Notes: a model not told the origin generated them from the letters alone. Counted from the stretch's first letter, positions 1 through 10,774 are shown. The stretch: DNA of 64,000 nt from Chrysopilus asiliformis (GCA_964034945.1 OZ035962.1:102374784-102438783), one strand, 5' to 3'. Translations and numbers: made by a program.

Positions 1-46
1 GGTAAGGCAAAGTTAATATACCCTTTGGTTTCACCATACGGGTATA
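1..46 (+). repeat. 3' end of a mini-me-like element, cut by the window edge
   Basis: This is the terminal segment shared by the larger copies ending at 11345, 18791 and 26954. It carries the closing hairpin TATACCC...GGGTATA, whose loop includes TCACCATACGG. Only the right end is present because the window starts inside it. Confidence 0.75.
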
Positions 47-515
47 AACACAACGATTACCAGTTATTTCCAAACCTGTACAATCTTGAATTTAGAACTG
101 CCAGATTCAGAAATACTCATCAACTAAAAATTAACCTTTTTTTTGATTAGAATTAGAAATTACCCCAAATATTTTTCATCCGGAAAATATTAAATTGCAA
201 AAACTGTATTATTTCTTATCGTTTTAGATGTTTGTGAGTGTGCTCACATACATTTTTAACATTTTTGTATTTTTTTTAATTTTTTATTATAAAAGGTGTT
301 TTAACTTCTGGAGTTTTTTTGTTTTTTATTATTTATTTTTTTGTAGGTTTATATTAGAATTGATTTTTAATAGGTTTTATATTAGGTTTTCTCATTTTTA
401 TGTTTTATTTTATTTTTCATTTTTATTTTTTATCATTTATATCATTTATTTGATTTTGTTATTTAAGAATAGATTAGTCTAGGAGATAGTTTAGCTTCTT
501 TCCAATAAATAAATT

Positions 516-722
516 AATGCGGTTTCTAATGGGCAGTACTACATTTTAACCCCCGATAATACCCTGCAGAGGGTCGTTTTCATGACCACACAGAATGAGG
601 ATGAGGCTCGCATAAATGGATTCACGGCACAGTTAAGATACATGCCCGTAGAACCTATTCGGGATCCTGTCTATGCGTACAACGAACAGGGACAACTGAT
701 AAGGATCTACAATAAAAAATGA
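516..722 (+). pseudogene. Truncated 3' copy of the proline-rich secreted-protein gene
   Basis: The 69 codons here match the last 69 codons (including the stop) of the complete gene that ends at 58443, with only a few silent-looking base changes. The reading frame is intact to the same TGA stop. No signal peptide, first exons or promoter are present: homology to 58237 onward begins abruptly at 516 in the middle of an exon. The copy lies at the left edge of a segmental duplication that also contains the trypsin at 1934. It is best read as a duplication-boundary fragment, not a functional gene. Confidence 0.85.
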
Positions 723-1044
723 ATCGAGTCAAATTTAAGTCTTCACATCTTTCCACTTCCAAATTTTCTTTTTATTCCATTTCACGCGAAAAACTTTCCA
801 CGCTCATTTAAAATTCATGTTAGAATAAAATTCATATATTGTTGATTGGTTTTAATGATTGTTATTTTCGTAACTTAATTATTATTAGCTCTTATACTTA
901 AGATAGGAGATAAATTGTGATCTGAAAAGGGAATGATCTGAAATAAATTTATATACCTTTTAGGGAGTGTTCCATCTGGATTTTGATAGCCAGATAAATC
1001 ATATTCTATACACATTTTATCTTATAAATTTTTCAATGCGAATC

Positions 1045-1374
1045 TTTTTCGTGAAGTCTATGCCGCAACTTTTATTGCAGACTTAAGTACTTGTGGAGAA
1101 TATTGCTTCACCAACTTTGCTTAATAAGCTAAATTTGCATGGAAATATACGTACTAGACCGAAAAATGATTTTATTTATAACGACTTTCACAGAACAAAT
1201 TATGGTCGTTCTGAACCGATTTCGTCAATGTCTATTATTTTTGATAAACATTCTAATATTTTTGACTTTAACCTAAGCAAAAGTTGTTTTAAAAATCTTA
1301 TATATAAAGAATCAACTTAACTTATATTAATATCAAATGGTGCTTTACCTGTTGATGTAATAAATAAATAAATA
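1045..1374 (+). mobile_element. 5'-truncated non-LTR retrotransposon tail
   Basis: The insertion is absent from the paralogous site near 58999-59012, so its limits are precise. It is flanked by the 4-bp duplication AATC (1041-1044 and 1375-1378) and ends in TAAATAAATAAATAAAT, a short-repeat tail typical of target-primed insertions. Frame 1093-1320 encodes a peptide with an HRTNYG motif followed by a run ending in FKNL. This resembles the C-terminus of CR1/Jockey/I-type reverse transcriptases. The resemblance is a family-level judgement; only the end of the element is present. Confidence 0.6.
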
Positions 1375-1377
1375 AAT

Positions 1378-1640
1378 CACCGTTTTCGACAAAACTGGTT
1401 TGTTTGTATGGGGCAGGAATGGTACGATTTTGATCATTCAAGAACTTAGCCTTGGCAGTTACGAAAAACGCAACTATACAAAAATTCAAGTCTCTAGCTC
1501 AATCCTTTCGAAAGTTACGGACAGACAGACGGACGCACATGAAGAAATCAATATCTTATGTTATCCCAAACGCCTTGGTGTAGTTTATTTTTGTGTACAA
1601 CGATTAGTTCGATCCGTTTCAAAATCTATACTAAATCTAA
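1378..1640 (+). repeat. GACA-bearing repeat remnant upstream of trypsin
   Basis: It contains the core TTCAAGTCTCTAGCTCAAT followed by ACAGACAGACGGACGCACAT, the arrangement seen in the mini-me-like elements of this window but with a very short array. The duplicate copy lies at about 59013-59290. It carries no hairpin end like those at 46 or 11345, so it is a decayed or different family. Confidence 0.5.
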
Positions 1641-1888
1641 TATAGTTCTATATGATATATCGTATATCTAGAGTATAAAAAAATTAAAGGAAATGTAAAA
1701 AGTGCTTACGAGAATTTCATTATTGCTAAATAATAGTCCAAAAGTTTATGATTCTAATATCATCGCAGAATCAGATAAAGCTCGTTTGGGTTTGTCCAAA
1801 TATTTTTTTTATTTGTTTTTTATATCACCTTTGCAAAAATGTTGTGCCGATAATCTAATCAATTGGAAATTGTGCCAACCTGAACGAG

Positions 1889-1921
1889 TATAAAAGGACA
1901 GACGCCAATGGGATTTCAATC
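1889..1921 (+). promoter_or_regulatory. TATA box and initiator of the trypsin at 1934
   Basis: TATAAAAG at 1889-1896 is followed about 28 nt later by TCAATC near 1916, a reasonable arthropod initiator. The start codon is at 1934, which gives a very short leader, as in many insect digestive proteases. The same arrangement is preserved at 59555. Confidence 0.8.
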
Positions 1922-1933
1922 AAATTCAAAACC

Positions 1934-2710
1934 ATGTATCGCTTAACTGTGTTCGCTTCGCTTGTTGCCTGCGTCTTTGGGGCATCCTTCCGCCATGGCT
2001 TAGTGCCAATGCCGGATGGACGAATCGTGGGTGGTCACGATGCCAACATCGAGGATTATCCTTGGCAGATTTCAATGAACTACTACGGAAGCCATCGTTG
2101 CGGAGGATCAGTATTCAAACCAAATGTTATCATCAGCGCTGCCCATTGCGTAACCGGAACAAGTGCATCATCGATGTCCATTAGAGCTGGTTCCATTAAC
2201 CATAACAGTGGAGGCGAGAGTAGGGCTGTTTCGAAAATCTCCTATCACGAGAAATACAACGGAGGCACTATTGATTATGATATTTCGATCCTCATCTTGG
2301 CATCGCCATTCGATTTATCCGATAGAATCAACCTAATCGCTGTCCCTGCTCCTGGCGAACTAGTGGCTGCTGGAGCAATTTCACATATCAGCGGATGGGG
2401 AAGCTTAAGGGAAGGTGGTGGTACTCCATCAGCCCTTCAGGTAGTCGAGGTTCCGGTTGTCTCCAATGAGGACTGCAACGCAGCCTATCAGAGTATGAAT
2501 CCAATCACCGACAGGATGATCTGTGCTGGAGAGAACGGCGGCGGCAAGGATGCATGCCAGGGTGACTCAGGTGGCCCAATGGTCGTTGATAACAAGTTGG
2601 TCGGAATTGTCTCATGGGGATATGGCTGCGCTCGCCCCAACTATCCCGGTGTCTATTCTCGTGTCGCTGCATTGATTAGTTGGGTTGATGACCAACTAAA
2701 TAGGCAATAA
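1934..2710 (+). CDS. Secreted trypsin (S1A serine endopeptidase zymogen), copy 1
   Basis: The 258-residue prepro-enzyme has a signal peptide (about residues 1-17), a short activation peptide ending at R30, and a mature N-terminus IVGG from I31. The catalytic triad is complete: H71 in AAHC, D116 in DYDIS, S212 in GDSGGP. D206 lies six residues before the serine and glycines occupy the pocket walls (SWGYGC), so cleavage after Lys/Arg is expected. Six cysteines sit in the pattern usual for insect trypsins. It is a single exon with its own TATA promoter. It differs from the copy at 59600 at four residues (R3C, I117V, L158T, T164I). A role in larval or adult gut protein digestion is inferred from the family. 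Confidence 0.95.
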   Translation: MYRLTVFASLVACVFGASFRHGLVPMPDGRIVGGHDANIEDYPWQISMNYYGSHRCGGSVFKPNVIISAAHCVTGTSASSMSIRAGSINHNSGGESRAVSKISYHEKYNGGTIDYDISILILASPFDLSDRINLIAVPAPGELVAAGAISHISGWGSLREGGGTPSALQVVEVPVVSNEDCNAAYQSMNPITDRMICAGENGGGKDACQGDSGGPMVVDNKLVGIVSWGYGCARPNYPGVYSRVAALISWVDDQLNRQ

Positions 2711-2868
2711 ATTAAAATCGAATTGTGATAATTAAATGACCAAATAGCAAAAATAAAAAAAAATTGTCAAATAGCAAAAAACAATACACATACTTTTATT
2801 TAATACAAATATTTTTTTTTAAATCAAAAATGAAAATAGCAGGTGGAGCTTAAGAACTTGATTACCAT

Positions 2869-4220
2869 CGCGGCCTGTAATTTGAATTCTTCTTTCGTAA
2901 CTTTGAATAACCATTTTTTTAAAATTTGTATCGTACCAATTTGTGGAGGCTAACGGTCGTCGAAACTCAGCATTCAGAAAGTATTGATTGAGAAGACATA
3001 CATTGTGAAGAATTTAGGTTCATTTTTTCAACTTTACTCAACTTTTTTCATCATGTAAAAACCTGTTTAATGAAAATGTTTTCTTCGATTTTGCTCCTAA
3101 CGGTAAATTGTGAAAAACGTTTAATCTTTATAGGGAAAGTTTGGTTCCAGGAACATAATTAGTTTCCAAGCAGGAGTTAAATTTCCTAAAATTTGCCATA
3201 TATAGTTTGTCTGTTTTAAAAAGAAGTTTATTTTTGCATGGCAAACCAGTTTTTAGTTTACTGCTGCGGAGATTATACATAGTTCACAGGGATAAACTTT
3301 ATTTGGGAGAAAGAAAGTTTGGCTGGCAGAGGCAATGTTCAGATCTCTCAAATAAACGAAAATCGTCCATTTTTCTCCGTATAGGGTAATAAATTTTAGG
3401 CATGATGGCTTTGTGAAATACATATTTTTTATGAAACGAAATCCGTTTCAGACAAAATTATGAGGGTGTCCGTGCATCTGCCTGTCGGTCTGTCCGTTTT
3501 ACATGTCTTAAATAACTCGAGAACGCGTTGACCTAGCGATTTGAAATTATTTGTATATAATTTTTACGAAAATCGTAGTTTTCTATCTACTTTTGAAAAC
3601 GTAACGGTAGCTATAACGGATACCTCCCATACAATTTGTGCGTTTTTTGGGAAAAATGAATATACAAGATATACAACTTTCTACATTTTTTGCTATAAGG
3701 GATTTTTGTATCTCTAATGGTTCTCAAAATATTTTTAAAAAAATCAGAAAGATTGTAGACTCCTAGTGGAGTTTCAGAGCGGACATTAAGAGGAATTTTT
3801 CAGATGTGAAAAACATCCACAAAAATAATATACATTTTGTCATATTTTTTTATGATCTATAAGCAGAGAAAACCATGAATCAGAAATGATTCAATGGTGA
3901 AAAAGAAAATAGTAAACCAATATTTTCTTAAAAAAACATAATTTTTTAAAAATATAATATAAAAATGATTAGATAAGATTGTGATTATTCTCGAGAACTG
4001 AAGTGGTTTTATTTTCTATCCGACTACCTAAGAATGAGTGGTAATTACCTGTAATAGTATGATAGCCAATTGACTTGAATTAATAGTTGAAGGATTTTCA
4101 AGTTCAAAATTTTCCAATATTTCAGATGTTTTCGTAGATTAAGTGATCAGATCCACTTCTTAAGTCTTTAAAGCTAAGTTTTATCACTTTATTAGTAAGA
4201 ACTTGTGAACATCGTTTTAC
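2869..4220. other. Intergenic sequence with one decayed GTCY repeat
   Basis: I see no convincing gene. From about 3425 to 3790 there is a decayed repeat beginning CGAAATCCGTTT, with TGTCCGTG and a short CTGCCTGTCGGTCTGTCC run. It shares its left part with the repeat at 16115 that carries the giant tetranucleotide array. Confidence 0.45.
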
Positions 4221-4257
4221 TATAAAAGCGCGTTAGTTGTGCTAAGAGAACCACAGT
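4221..4257 (+). promoter_or_regulatory. TATA box and initiator of the trypsin at 4270
   Basis: TATAAAAG at 4221-4228 lies about 30 nt before CACAGTTAT (4252-4260), a fair initiator. The ATG follows at 4270. Confidence 0.8.
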
Positions 4258-4269
4258 TATTTTAAAACA

Positions 4270-5049
4270 ATGTTCCAGTTCGTAATAATTCTATCAGTTC
4301 TCTGCTCAGTTCTGGTGGCTGCGTTACCTGCAGGACAGGAAAGAGTCCCTCTTCCCGATGGAAGAATAGTCGGTGGTAAATCAACAACAGTTGAAGAATT
4401 TCCTTGGCAAGTTTCAATACGATTCAATGGTAATCATCTTTGCGGAGGCTCGATTTACAATGTGAGTATTGTAATTACTGCCGCACATTGCATCAACGTG
4501 CCATTTATTGATCAAATTACTATCGTTGCTGGAATAACATATGTATCTGATATTGGTGTTGAGCTTTTTGTTAAACGGGTAGCTGTCCATTCTAAATTTG
4601 ACAGCAATACATTGGATTCCGATATTGCGGTTTTATTCCTTAATGGCACTCTACCTTTGAGCGACTCCATCGCACCGATCGATCTTCCAGAAGCAAATGA
4701 GGTCCTAAGAAAGAACGCTGTGGCACTCATCAGTGGCTGGGGATATTTAAATGAGTCTGGACACGCACCCGATCAATTGCAATACGTAGCTGTGAACGTC
4801 ATCGATCGGAGCAAGTGTAAAATTGCTTATAAGAACTTCAACACAGTTTCAGATAGAATGATTTGTGCAGGCGCAAAAGGACGCGACTCCTGCCAAGGAG
4901 ATTCCGGAGGACCATTCGTTGTGAACAACAAGCTTTTTGGGATAGTATCATGGGGGCTTGGATGCGCACGTGTTGGATATCCGGGCGTTTACACAAATAT
5001 TCGAGCGCTTCGTGGATGGTTAGATGAGGTGTTCCAGGGAATTATTTAA
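4270..5049 (+). CDS. Secreted trypsin (S1A serine endopeptidase zymogen)
   Basis: The 259-residue prepro-enzyme has a signal peptide (about 1-19) and an activation peptide ending in PDGR (R32), with mature IVGG from I33. Catalytic residues are H73 (AAHC), D118 (DSDIA) and S212 (GDSGGP). D206 at the base of the pocket and SWGLGC predict trypsin specificity. NVS and NGT sequons suggest possible N-glycosylation. The gene is a single exon. It shares the LPDGRIVGG activation context with the trypsin at 1934, but the mature domains are clearly diverged, so this is an older paralogue. An AATAAA lies about 40 nt past the stop. Confidence 0.95.
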   Translation: MFQFVIILSVLCSVLVAALPAGQERVPLPDGRIVGGKSTTVEEFPWQVSIRFNGNHLCGGSIYNVSIVITAAHCINVPFIDQITIVAGITYVSDIGVELFVKRVAVHSKFDSNTLDSDIAVLFLNGTLPLSDSIAPIDLPEANEVLRKNAVALISGWGYLNESGHAPDQLQYVAVNVIDRSKCKIAYKNFNTVSDRMICAGAKGRDSCQGDSGGPFVVNNKLFGIVSWGLGCARVGYPGVYTNIRALRGWLDEVFQGII

Positions 5050-5059
5050 AATTTCGAAG

Positions 5060-6470
5060 TTATGTTAATTTTATATGCAAAATAAGTAATAAAAAATTGA
5101 TTAATTCTCATTTCAACTATGATTCATTGAAAATTATAATTTTAAGTTGTAACGTCTAATGGGCAGCTAATATCAAGCTAGAGCACGGAAGAAGAAGGTA
5201 TTCCTTTCACCATTTACTTTCAATTAGCTTTGAAGTTAATGGTGAAAAACATGTAAACATTTCCCAAATAAATGATTTTAGTTAATTGCGCATGCACTAC
5301 ATATGCCAGATACTAAATATCTAGAGATCAAATTTACCAAATAATCACCTTGACTAATTGCCTAGTTAGGTGAGAACATCAATTGTATCAGTATCCGTAT
5401 TTCTGCAACAGTATCTTTTTGTCCTATCACCACTCATGTTTTTTTTTCGTTTCTTATACTGATACCTACTGAAAAAATCACATGAATCCAAGCTGTAACG
5501 AAAGATCTCTTTACTATCCGACTGAGCAATCTTGACGAGATACATTGGACCCGATTATCCATCTACCATCAAATTAAAGATATTAACAGCTGCACAGCAT
5601 CCGACATAAGTCTAAATTATGTTCATCGAATTGGCCCGGAAAACTTACCCATAATTAAGTGTTGAAAGCAGTGTTTCTAAACCAAAATATGGCTAGTGAA
5701 ACAAATAATGAAATTTTATATTATTAAAAAATAATTACAGTGTTTTTTATAATAAATTAATGAATTATTAGTTAAAAATAAGTTAATTTCCAAGAGTTAA
5801 TAATTAAAATAAAGTTTTTTTATATGATTTGAGGCTTTCGCGGTCCGGGTTAAAAAAACGTTTTAAATATTTTTCTGTCTCTCTGAATGCTTGTTCCGGT
5901 ATCACGTGAAAGGGCTCAACAAATTTTGCACACAGGTAGAGTTACTTGCAGAATAAACGATAGGCTACTTTTTATTGACCCCCTCTCCTTCGACCCCCCC
6001 CCCTCCCTTCGACCACCCCCCTTCCCCTCACCACTACCCCTCCTTCGCGATAACTTTTAAAACTTTCAACCGATTGGGATGCGGTTTTCACAATTACAGA
6101 AGTTATCCCTTAAGAAAGATTCGAGGCACAGCCCCTAGTATTATAAAAATCCTCTTCCAACGCCTTTAAAATCATGCTGTTGTAAAAATTAGTTATTTTC
6201 GCAACATCTTGTCGAGTAAATTTAGATTCCGCCATCTGGAATTGGGAAATATTAAAAAAAAAATCCATGAAATTTCAGCATTGAAATCTTTCATGAAATT
6301 TCTCACTGGAATTTTTTCTCGCCACCAACTCGAGCTGTGATTGGGTAATCAATGGGATAAAATATTCTTATGATAAAAAATCATAAGTGTTGAGACCCAG
6401 TTAAAGTAATTTGGTATCGTTGAATCTAAATGTGGAAGTGATTTGGCAGTATCGAACCTAGTTTTTGAGT
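5060..6470. other. Intergenic, with a C-rich tract
   Basis: No gene is recognised. A strikingly pyrimidine/C-rich stretch at about 5981-6050 (CCCCCTCTCCTTCGACC repeated loosely) stands out in AT-rich DNA. The proline-rich reading frame across it is a by-product of composition. Sequence after it (AACTTTCAACCGATTGGGAT) resembles the GATTGG-type core seen in the Helitrons. Confidence 0.4.
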
Positions 6471-6621
6471 TAACACTCTAACTGCCACGACAGTTTTAAG
6501 CCTTTTTCGAATATTTAGTTGTCAGTTCGGTTGCAGCGAACCTTTTAATAATTTTCATCGTGGCCGTTGTGTACAGTCAGGTGTCGGGTGTTTTTGACTG
6601 ACGTGGCAGTTAGAGTGTTAA
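6471..6621. mobile_element. piggyBac-like MITE
   Basis: TTAA occurs at both ends (6471-6474 and 6618-6621). Inside it are 16-bp perfect terminal inverted repeats, CACTCTAACTGCCACG and its complement. The total of 151 bp is too short to encode a transposase. TTAA target duplication is diagnostic of the piggyBac superfamily. Confidence 0.8.
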
Positions 6622-7016
6622 GAATGGTGATAGATTCATACTAGTTCTCCAAAATGATTGTCGACCAGTGTTATTTTGTTCTTTTTGGAACAACAGTCGA
6701 ACCCACTTAAAAGCATATAATCGGGCTAAGAAAATTTGTGCTGCTAAGCTCAGATCCGTTGAAGGGCGTCTGGAGGTATTTTTGTTATTTTTGAATACAC
6801 ATAGGGCAGCAAAATACAGCGCTAAAAATCAGTTCCCCAGACACCAATAAAATACTTATATCTCAATAGGTTAAAAATCATGACATGAGAAACAATTTTT
6901 CGGCGTTTCGATTTAAGATTCCTGATAAAAGATGTTTTGATATACGACGTATACTTTTTTCCAAAAACAGAGTTTTTTTATTTTTAAATCTTTGATTTTT
7001 TAATCTTTTCCAAATA

Positions 7017-7149
7017 CAGTAGACTCGCGATTATATGAACGTTCTATTATAAGAATGGGTACATTAAATGCATTGAAACTATTTGAGATTAAATACTCTA
7101 TTATATGAACGGCTGAAAATTTCATGTTCATATAATCGCGAGTGTACTG
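7017..7149. mobile_element. Tc1/mariner-pogo-like MITE
   Basis: The ends are CAGTAGACTCGCGATTATAT and the complement of CAGTACACTCGCGATTATAT, so the inverted repeats extend about 24 bp with one mismatch. A second half-match (TATTATATGAACG) lies inside. The CAGTA start suits pogo/Tigger-type ends. TA precedes the left end but is not evident at the right, so the assignment is tentative. Confidence 0.65.
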
Positions 7150-7160
7150 TTTTGCTATTT

Positions 7161-7268
7161 ATGGTTCAACCACAATGAAGGCGGCAAGCGGCAGCGGCGG
7201 GCGGCATTTTCAGCCCCCAAGCCCAACCCCTGGCTACGGGCCTGCCGCCTTCATTGTGGTTGAACCAT
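7161..7268. mobile_element. Short GC-rich inverted-repeat MITE
   Basis: A 108-bp unit has about 26-bp perfect inverted repeats beginning ATGGTTCAACCACAATGAAG, enclosing a GC-rich centre (CGGCAGCGGCGGGCGGC). It lies only 11 bp from the preceding MITE. The superfamily is not identified. Confidence 0.75.
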
Positions 7269-7635
7269 TAGAGACTTCGTCGCTGATTCTGCAAATAGGT
7301 GCATCTCAAAATTTTCGATATACGATGCAAAATTACGAAATTCGGTGAAATCAAAAACATCGCAAACCGGGGGACACTTGAATAGTTAAAAATAACTGAA
7401 AAAAGTTGATAAACCCTGCAGACTGATTAGATTTTAATTTGTGAAAACAAAAACTAGAATCATGCATAAATAAATTTCGCAATAGACTATGATGCGCCGC
7501 AATTAGTACATAAAATTTACAACATTTAGTTCACGTTCTTTAAACAAAAAGATGCACAGGCAAAAAAAAAAAAGATTAACTCAAACAAAATGTGGGCAAA
7601 GGTTTAAACTGAGTGAATTAAGTTTTGCATAGAAA

Positions 7636-8639
7636 TCACGCTAAGGAGATCAGTAGCATCAACATAAGTAGCATAAAGTCGAAGAATACCCACTCTCGAC
7701 CCTCTGGACCAAACCACATCACATATCCGACAATCGCGTCGGCTGATTCTTCTGTAACGTTACTTGTTCCAGGACCATGATGTAATTAGATTGTGTATAT
7801 AGATTAGTATAACACCATCAATTGTGTAATTTCATTACCTGTACTGAATAAAAACGACACAGAAAAGCAAAAGAAGCCAAGTTTGCTAAGACATAAAAAA
7901 AAACTGTGAAAAAAAATACTGCAAAGATTTGCGAAAAGTTCCCAATAGATTGAGCCACATCTTCATTAGGCGCTTCGGCGATGTCTTCAAGACAAAAGAT
8001 GAAATTTAACAAAGTAAAAGATTTAATTTGTCCAGGTGCCGCTCGCTTTACGGCATTTTTGCTGTCTACTTCTTCACCCATTTTTAACCCTGTGGCCGCA
8101 AGGTTCACCTCTTGTCTGGGGTTTTGTTGGATTGATCTAATTTCGCAGCATGAACCTCATGAATTTAGACCAAAACTATGTGCGGATCTAGTGAAGATGA
8201 TGCCTGATTAATTGATTGCGTATAGAATTAAAGGCACCGGAGGAATCATGCCGAGCAGCTGAGATCATAATGAAAAATAATGCGGAAAAAAACTGGCAAA
8301 AAACGAGAAAAAAACCATGGATAGTGGCAAAGGTGCATGCGTAAGACAATTTCGAATTGTTTAAACAGAATTAAATGATGACGATTGAGTAAAAATACTC
8401 CCCCGATGCTTAACCAATGGCGATAAATTTTTGTTGTCCAAAATGTGTAGGAGGTCCACCAGGTGTTATTCGCTGTCATTCACATAGAATTTTGTAATTG
8501 AGAAATCATAGAAAAATTGGGTCGTGATTTCATATAAACAGAAGAAGAAGAAAAAAAAACTCAAATTCGATCGAAATTACAAGATGCTGCCGCCGCATAT
8601 GATGATCATAGTTTTTTTTTACCTCAAATTACGTGCCAT
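7636..8639 (-). pseudogene. Decayed minus-strand coding relic with membrane-like segments
   Basis: I do not recognise the protein. On the minus strand several adjoining stretches look coding but change frame or hit stops. At 8639 a Kozak-like GCCATGG opens a six-codon segment ending AG|GTAAAA. At about 8480-8390 a segment reads NNTWWTSYTFWTTKIYRHW. Near 8260-8210 another reads LLGMIPPVPLILYAIN. Then an in-frame stop separates it from IHEVHAAKLDQSNKTPDKR. The frame then shifts into a stretch with FTLLNFIFCLEDIAEAPNED (about 8030-7960) and a hydrophobic segment. A last open piece ends at the TGA at 7636-7638 with GYVMWFGPEGREW and a hydrophobic tail. GC content is higher than in the flanks. It could be a degraded gene, or a real gene with introns I cannot place. 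Confidence 0.35.
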
Positions 8640-8649
8640 GGCGGTGATT

Positions 8650-9780
8650 TTGAAGAATTCGTTATCGGAAAGTACTTAAAACGTTAATGGCCTTAAGGTT
8701 TTCTAACGAGGTGTTATGCGATGATCAGGTTTTTGTCCCCTAGCGAATTTTTTTACGCAAACCACAGTAAATTTGCAACATTTTTCCGCGCGATATAATC
8801 AGTAATTTCAGTGCATTGAATGATTTTTTTTTGATAAATTGTATCGTTGAAAGATCCGCTAAAGGGCAAAATAATTGAACGACGAAAATTAGCAAAGCGG
8901 TTTCGATTAAGATGTTGCAGAATTTAATGTTTAAATTATTACAAAAGCTTTTTCTCAGATACTTATCTTGTATCAAGTGCAATGGATACCATTTAACAGA
9001 AAATCACTGAATCTTTTTTTTCAGTGACCTAATTTTGGAATTTGGTGAATTATGAAGGTGCTTTTGTTAAAATATTTGAAAATATTGATTGCGTTAAAAA
9101 TTATAAAAGTGCGGTTAAGGGTTAGTGAGGGGCTGAGGGAGAAGGGGGCGGGGAAGTGGGCTCGAAAAAGTGAAAATTAACCTGCCTTTTTTATGGTATT
9201 TTGAGAGATAAAAGTCGAAATGTTGTACTTCAAGAATATGAAAAAAAATTGACAAGGTCTGCAAGTAGGCATAACTGCTTCAAAAATTTTTTCTTAGTTG
9301 GGAATTTTTCAAAAAAAAAAAATTTTTTTAACCCTTTTTAAAAATAGTTTACCTTTCAAACCCCCGCCCCTCCCCTTCTATGTCCACGACTGCTGAAGCG
9401 ATGAGGTTAATGTGGAGGGGATTGAATTCAATATACGTGGACTGTTATACGTGAAAGTGGTCTGTTTATCAAAAAAATTTGATGAGAGTTGTAACAAGTT
9501 TTGACCTTTATTTTGAGGAATCCCCCTTTAAAATAAAAACATAGATTATCTTTCAAAAATTGATTCCCTGTCCAGATATGCTTTCAACTGTCACTTTTTC
9601 GACAAAGAGTTAGTACTTCATATATTTGTTATCTACCAACAACATAAACCTTTCTTATCAGAATCGTCCACTGCTGATAAAAATTTGTTGTGATCATCTG
9701 GAATTAAAGGTTCCGCATAGTATCCCAATTCTAAGTTCAGGTTCAAGAATCTTCATTTCAATCTAAAAGATAAAGATTAT
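8650..9780. other. Intergenic, nothing convincing
   Basis: AT-rich sequence with short open frames of low quality. A G-rich run near 9120-9165 and a C-rich run near 9360-9378 are compositional only. Confidence 0.4.
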
Positions 9781-9789
9781 CTTCTGTCC

Positions 9790-9797
9790 TATAAATA
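9790..9797 (+). promoter_or_regulatory. TATA box of the trypsin-like gene at 9834
   Basis: TATAAATA lies 44 nt before the start codon, leaving room for an initiator about 30 nt downstream, near 9820. Confidence 0.7.
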
Positions 9798-9833
9798 CCA
9801 AGAAATTTATGAATGAAATTCTAAACGTTTAAA

Positions 9834-10601
9834 ATGCTTTGCGTGGTTATCATATCTTTATTTGCTTTGTGTGTTTCGGCATCGATTTTACATCAGGCGG
9901 AGAACCCATTCGAAGGCCGAATCTTTGGCGGAAAAAATACAACAATCGAAGAATTCCCATGGCAGATTTCGTTAAGAAATCGCGGGAACCATCATTGCGG
10001 AGGAGCAATTTACAACTCAACAACGATAATTACAGCAGCACATTGCTTTCAAGGTGTACAGATCACTTCCTTGAGTGTAGTTGCAGGTACAACATATAAA
10101 TCACAGATTGGGATCGAGAGGAAAGTCAGGGAAGTGTTGATACACCCACAATACGACAAGATCCGTTTCGATTCGGACGTCGCCATTCTCCTGCTGGACG
10201 ATAAATTGCCATTTAGTGATCGTATTTCTGCGATTCCACTCCAAGAATCACATGCGGAAGTCCATGAGGATGCAATAGCATTCATCACAGGTTGGGGTGC
10301 AATAAATTACAGCATGGAATCTTATGAAGTGCTTCAGTGTGGAATCGTCAATATTACCAATACAGAATTCTGCAAAAACGCATACACAGATATGTTGGAA
10401 ATAACCAATCAAATGATTTGTGCTGGAGATAAAAATGGTGGTCATGATGCATGTGGTGGTGATTCTGGAGGTCCTTTAGTGGTCAGGAATAAATTAGTTG
10501 GTGTAGTGTCATTTGGTTTCGGCTGTGGAGAGTCGGAATATCCAGGAGTTTATGCCAAAATATCAGCTTTGAGAGATTGGCTAGACACAATATTGTTATA
10601 A
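9834..10601 (+). CDS. Secreted trypsin-like protease with altered activation and pocket residues
   Basis: The 255-residue prepro-enzyme has a signal peptide (about 1-17) and a short activation peptide ending at R29. The mature end is IFGG (from I30) instead of IVGG. The triad is present: H70 (AAHC), D115 (DSDVA) and S211 (GDSGGP). D205 predicts Lys/Arg preference. Two deviations lie near the active site: CGGDSGGP replaces the usual CQGDSGGP, and SFGFGC replaces SWGYGC, so the conserved tryptophan of the substrate-binding strand is phenylalanine. An extra cysteine occurs at residue 169. It is a single exon with several N-glycosylation sequons. Probably active, but substrate binding may differ from its neighbours. 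Confidence 0.92.
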   Translation: MLCVVIISLFALCVSASILHQAENPFEGRIFGGKNTTIEEFPWQISLRNRGNHHCGGAIYNSTTIITAAHCFQGVQITSLSVVAGTTYKSQIGIERKVREVLIHPQYDKIRFDSDVAILLLDDKLPFSDRISAIPLQESHAEVHEDAIAFITGWGAINYSMESYEVLQCGIVNITNTEFCKNAYTDMLEITNQMICAGDKNGGHDACGGDSGGPLVVRNKLVGVVSFGFGCGESEYPGVYAKISALRDWLDTILL

Positions 10602-10774
10602 AAATGTTAAAGTTTTTATGTTGTCAAATAAGATAAATAAATCCTTTTTTAATTGAAAATGTAAAATAATAAGCCGCAAACTTTTCTAAGCCACAATTTT
10701 TTAGGTTTTGGAGAACAGTTGATGAGTATTTAATTGCACTCGCTCGCATTAAAAGACTTGCTTGAAATTAAAGA

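Larger units (their letters stand above)
516..2868 (+). repeat. Left copy of a 2.3 kb segmental duplication (partner 58237-60530)
   Basis: Both copies run in the same orientation. Each contains the 3' end of the proline-rich gene, its 3' flank with the poly(A) signal, a (GACA)-bearing repeat remnant, a TATA promoter and a trypsin gene. This copy differs by lacking the segment matching roughly 58700-58930 and by carrying a private insertion at 1045-1374. Homology ends just after GATTACCAT at 2868. Confidence 0.9.

Noticed and set aside
5975..6169. Proline/histidine-rich open frame
   Set aside because: Generated by a C-rich tract; no signal peptide, homology or promoter.
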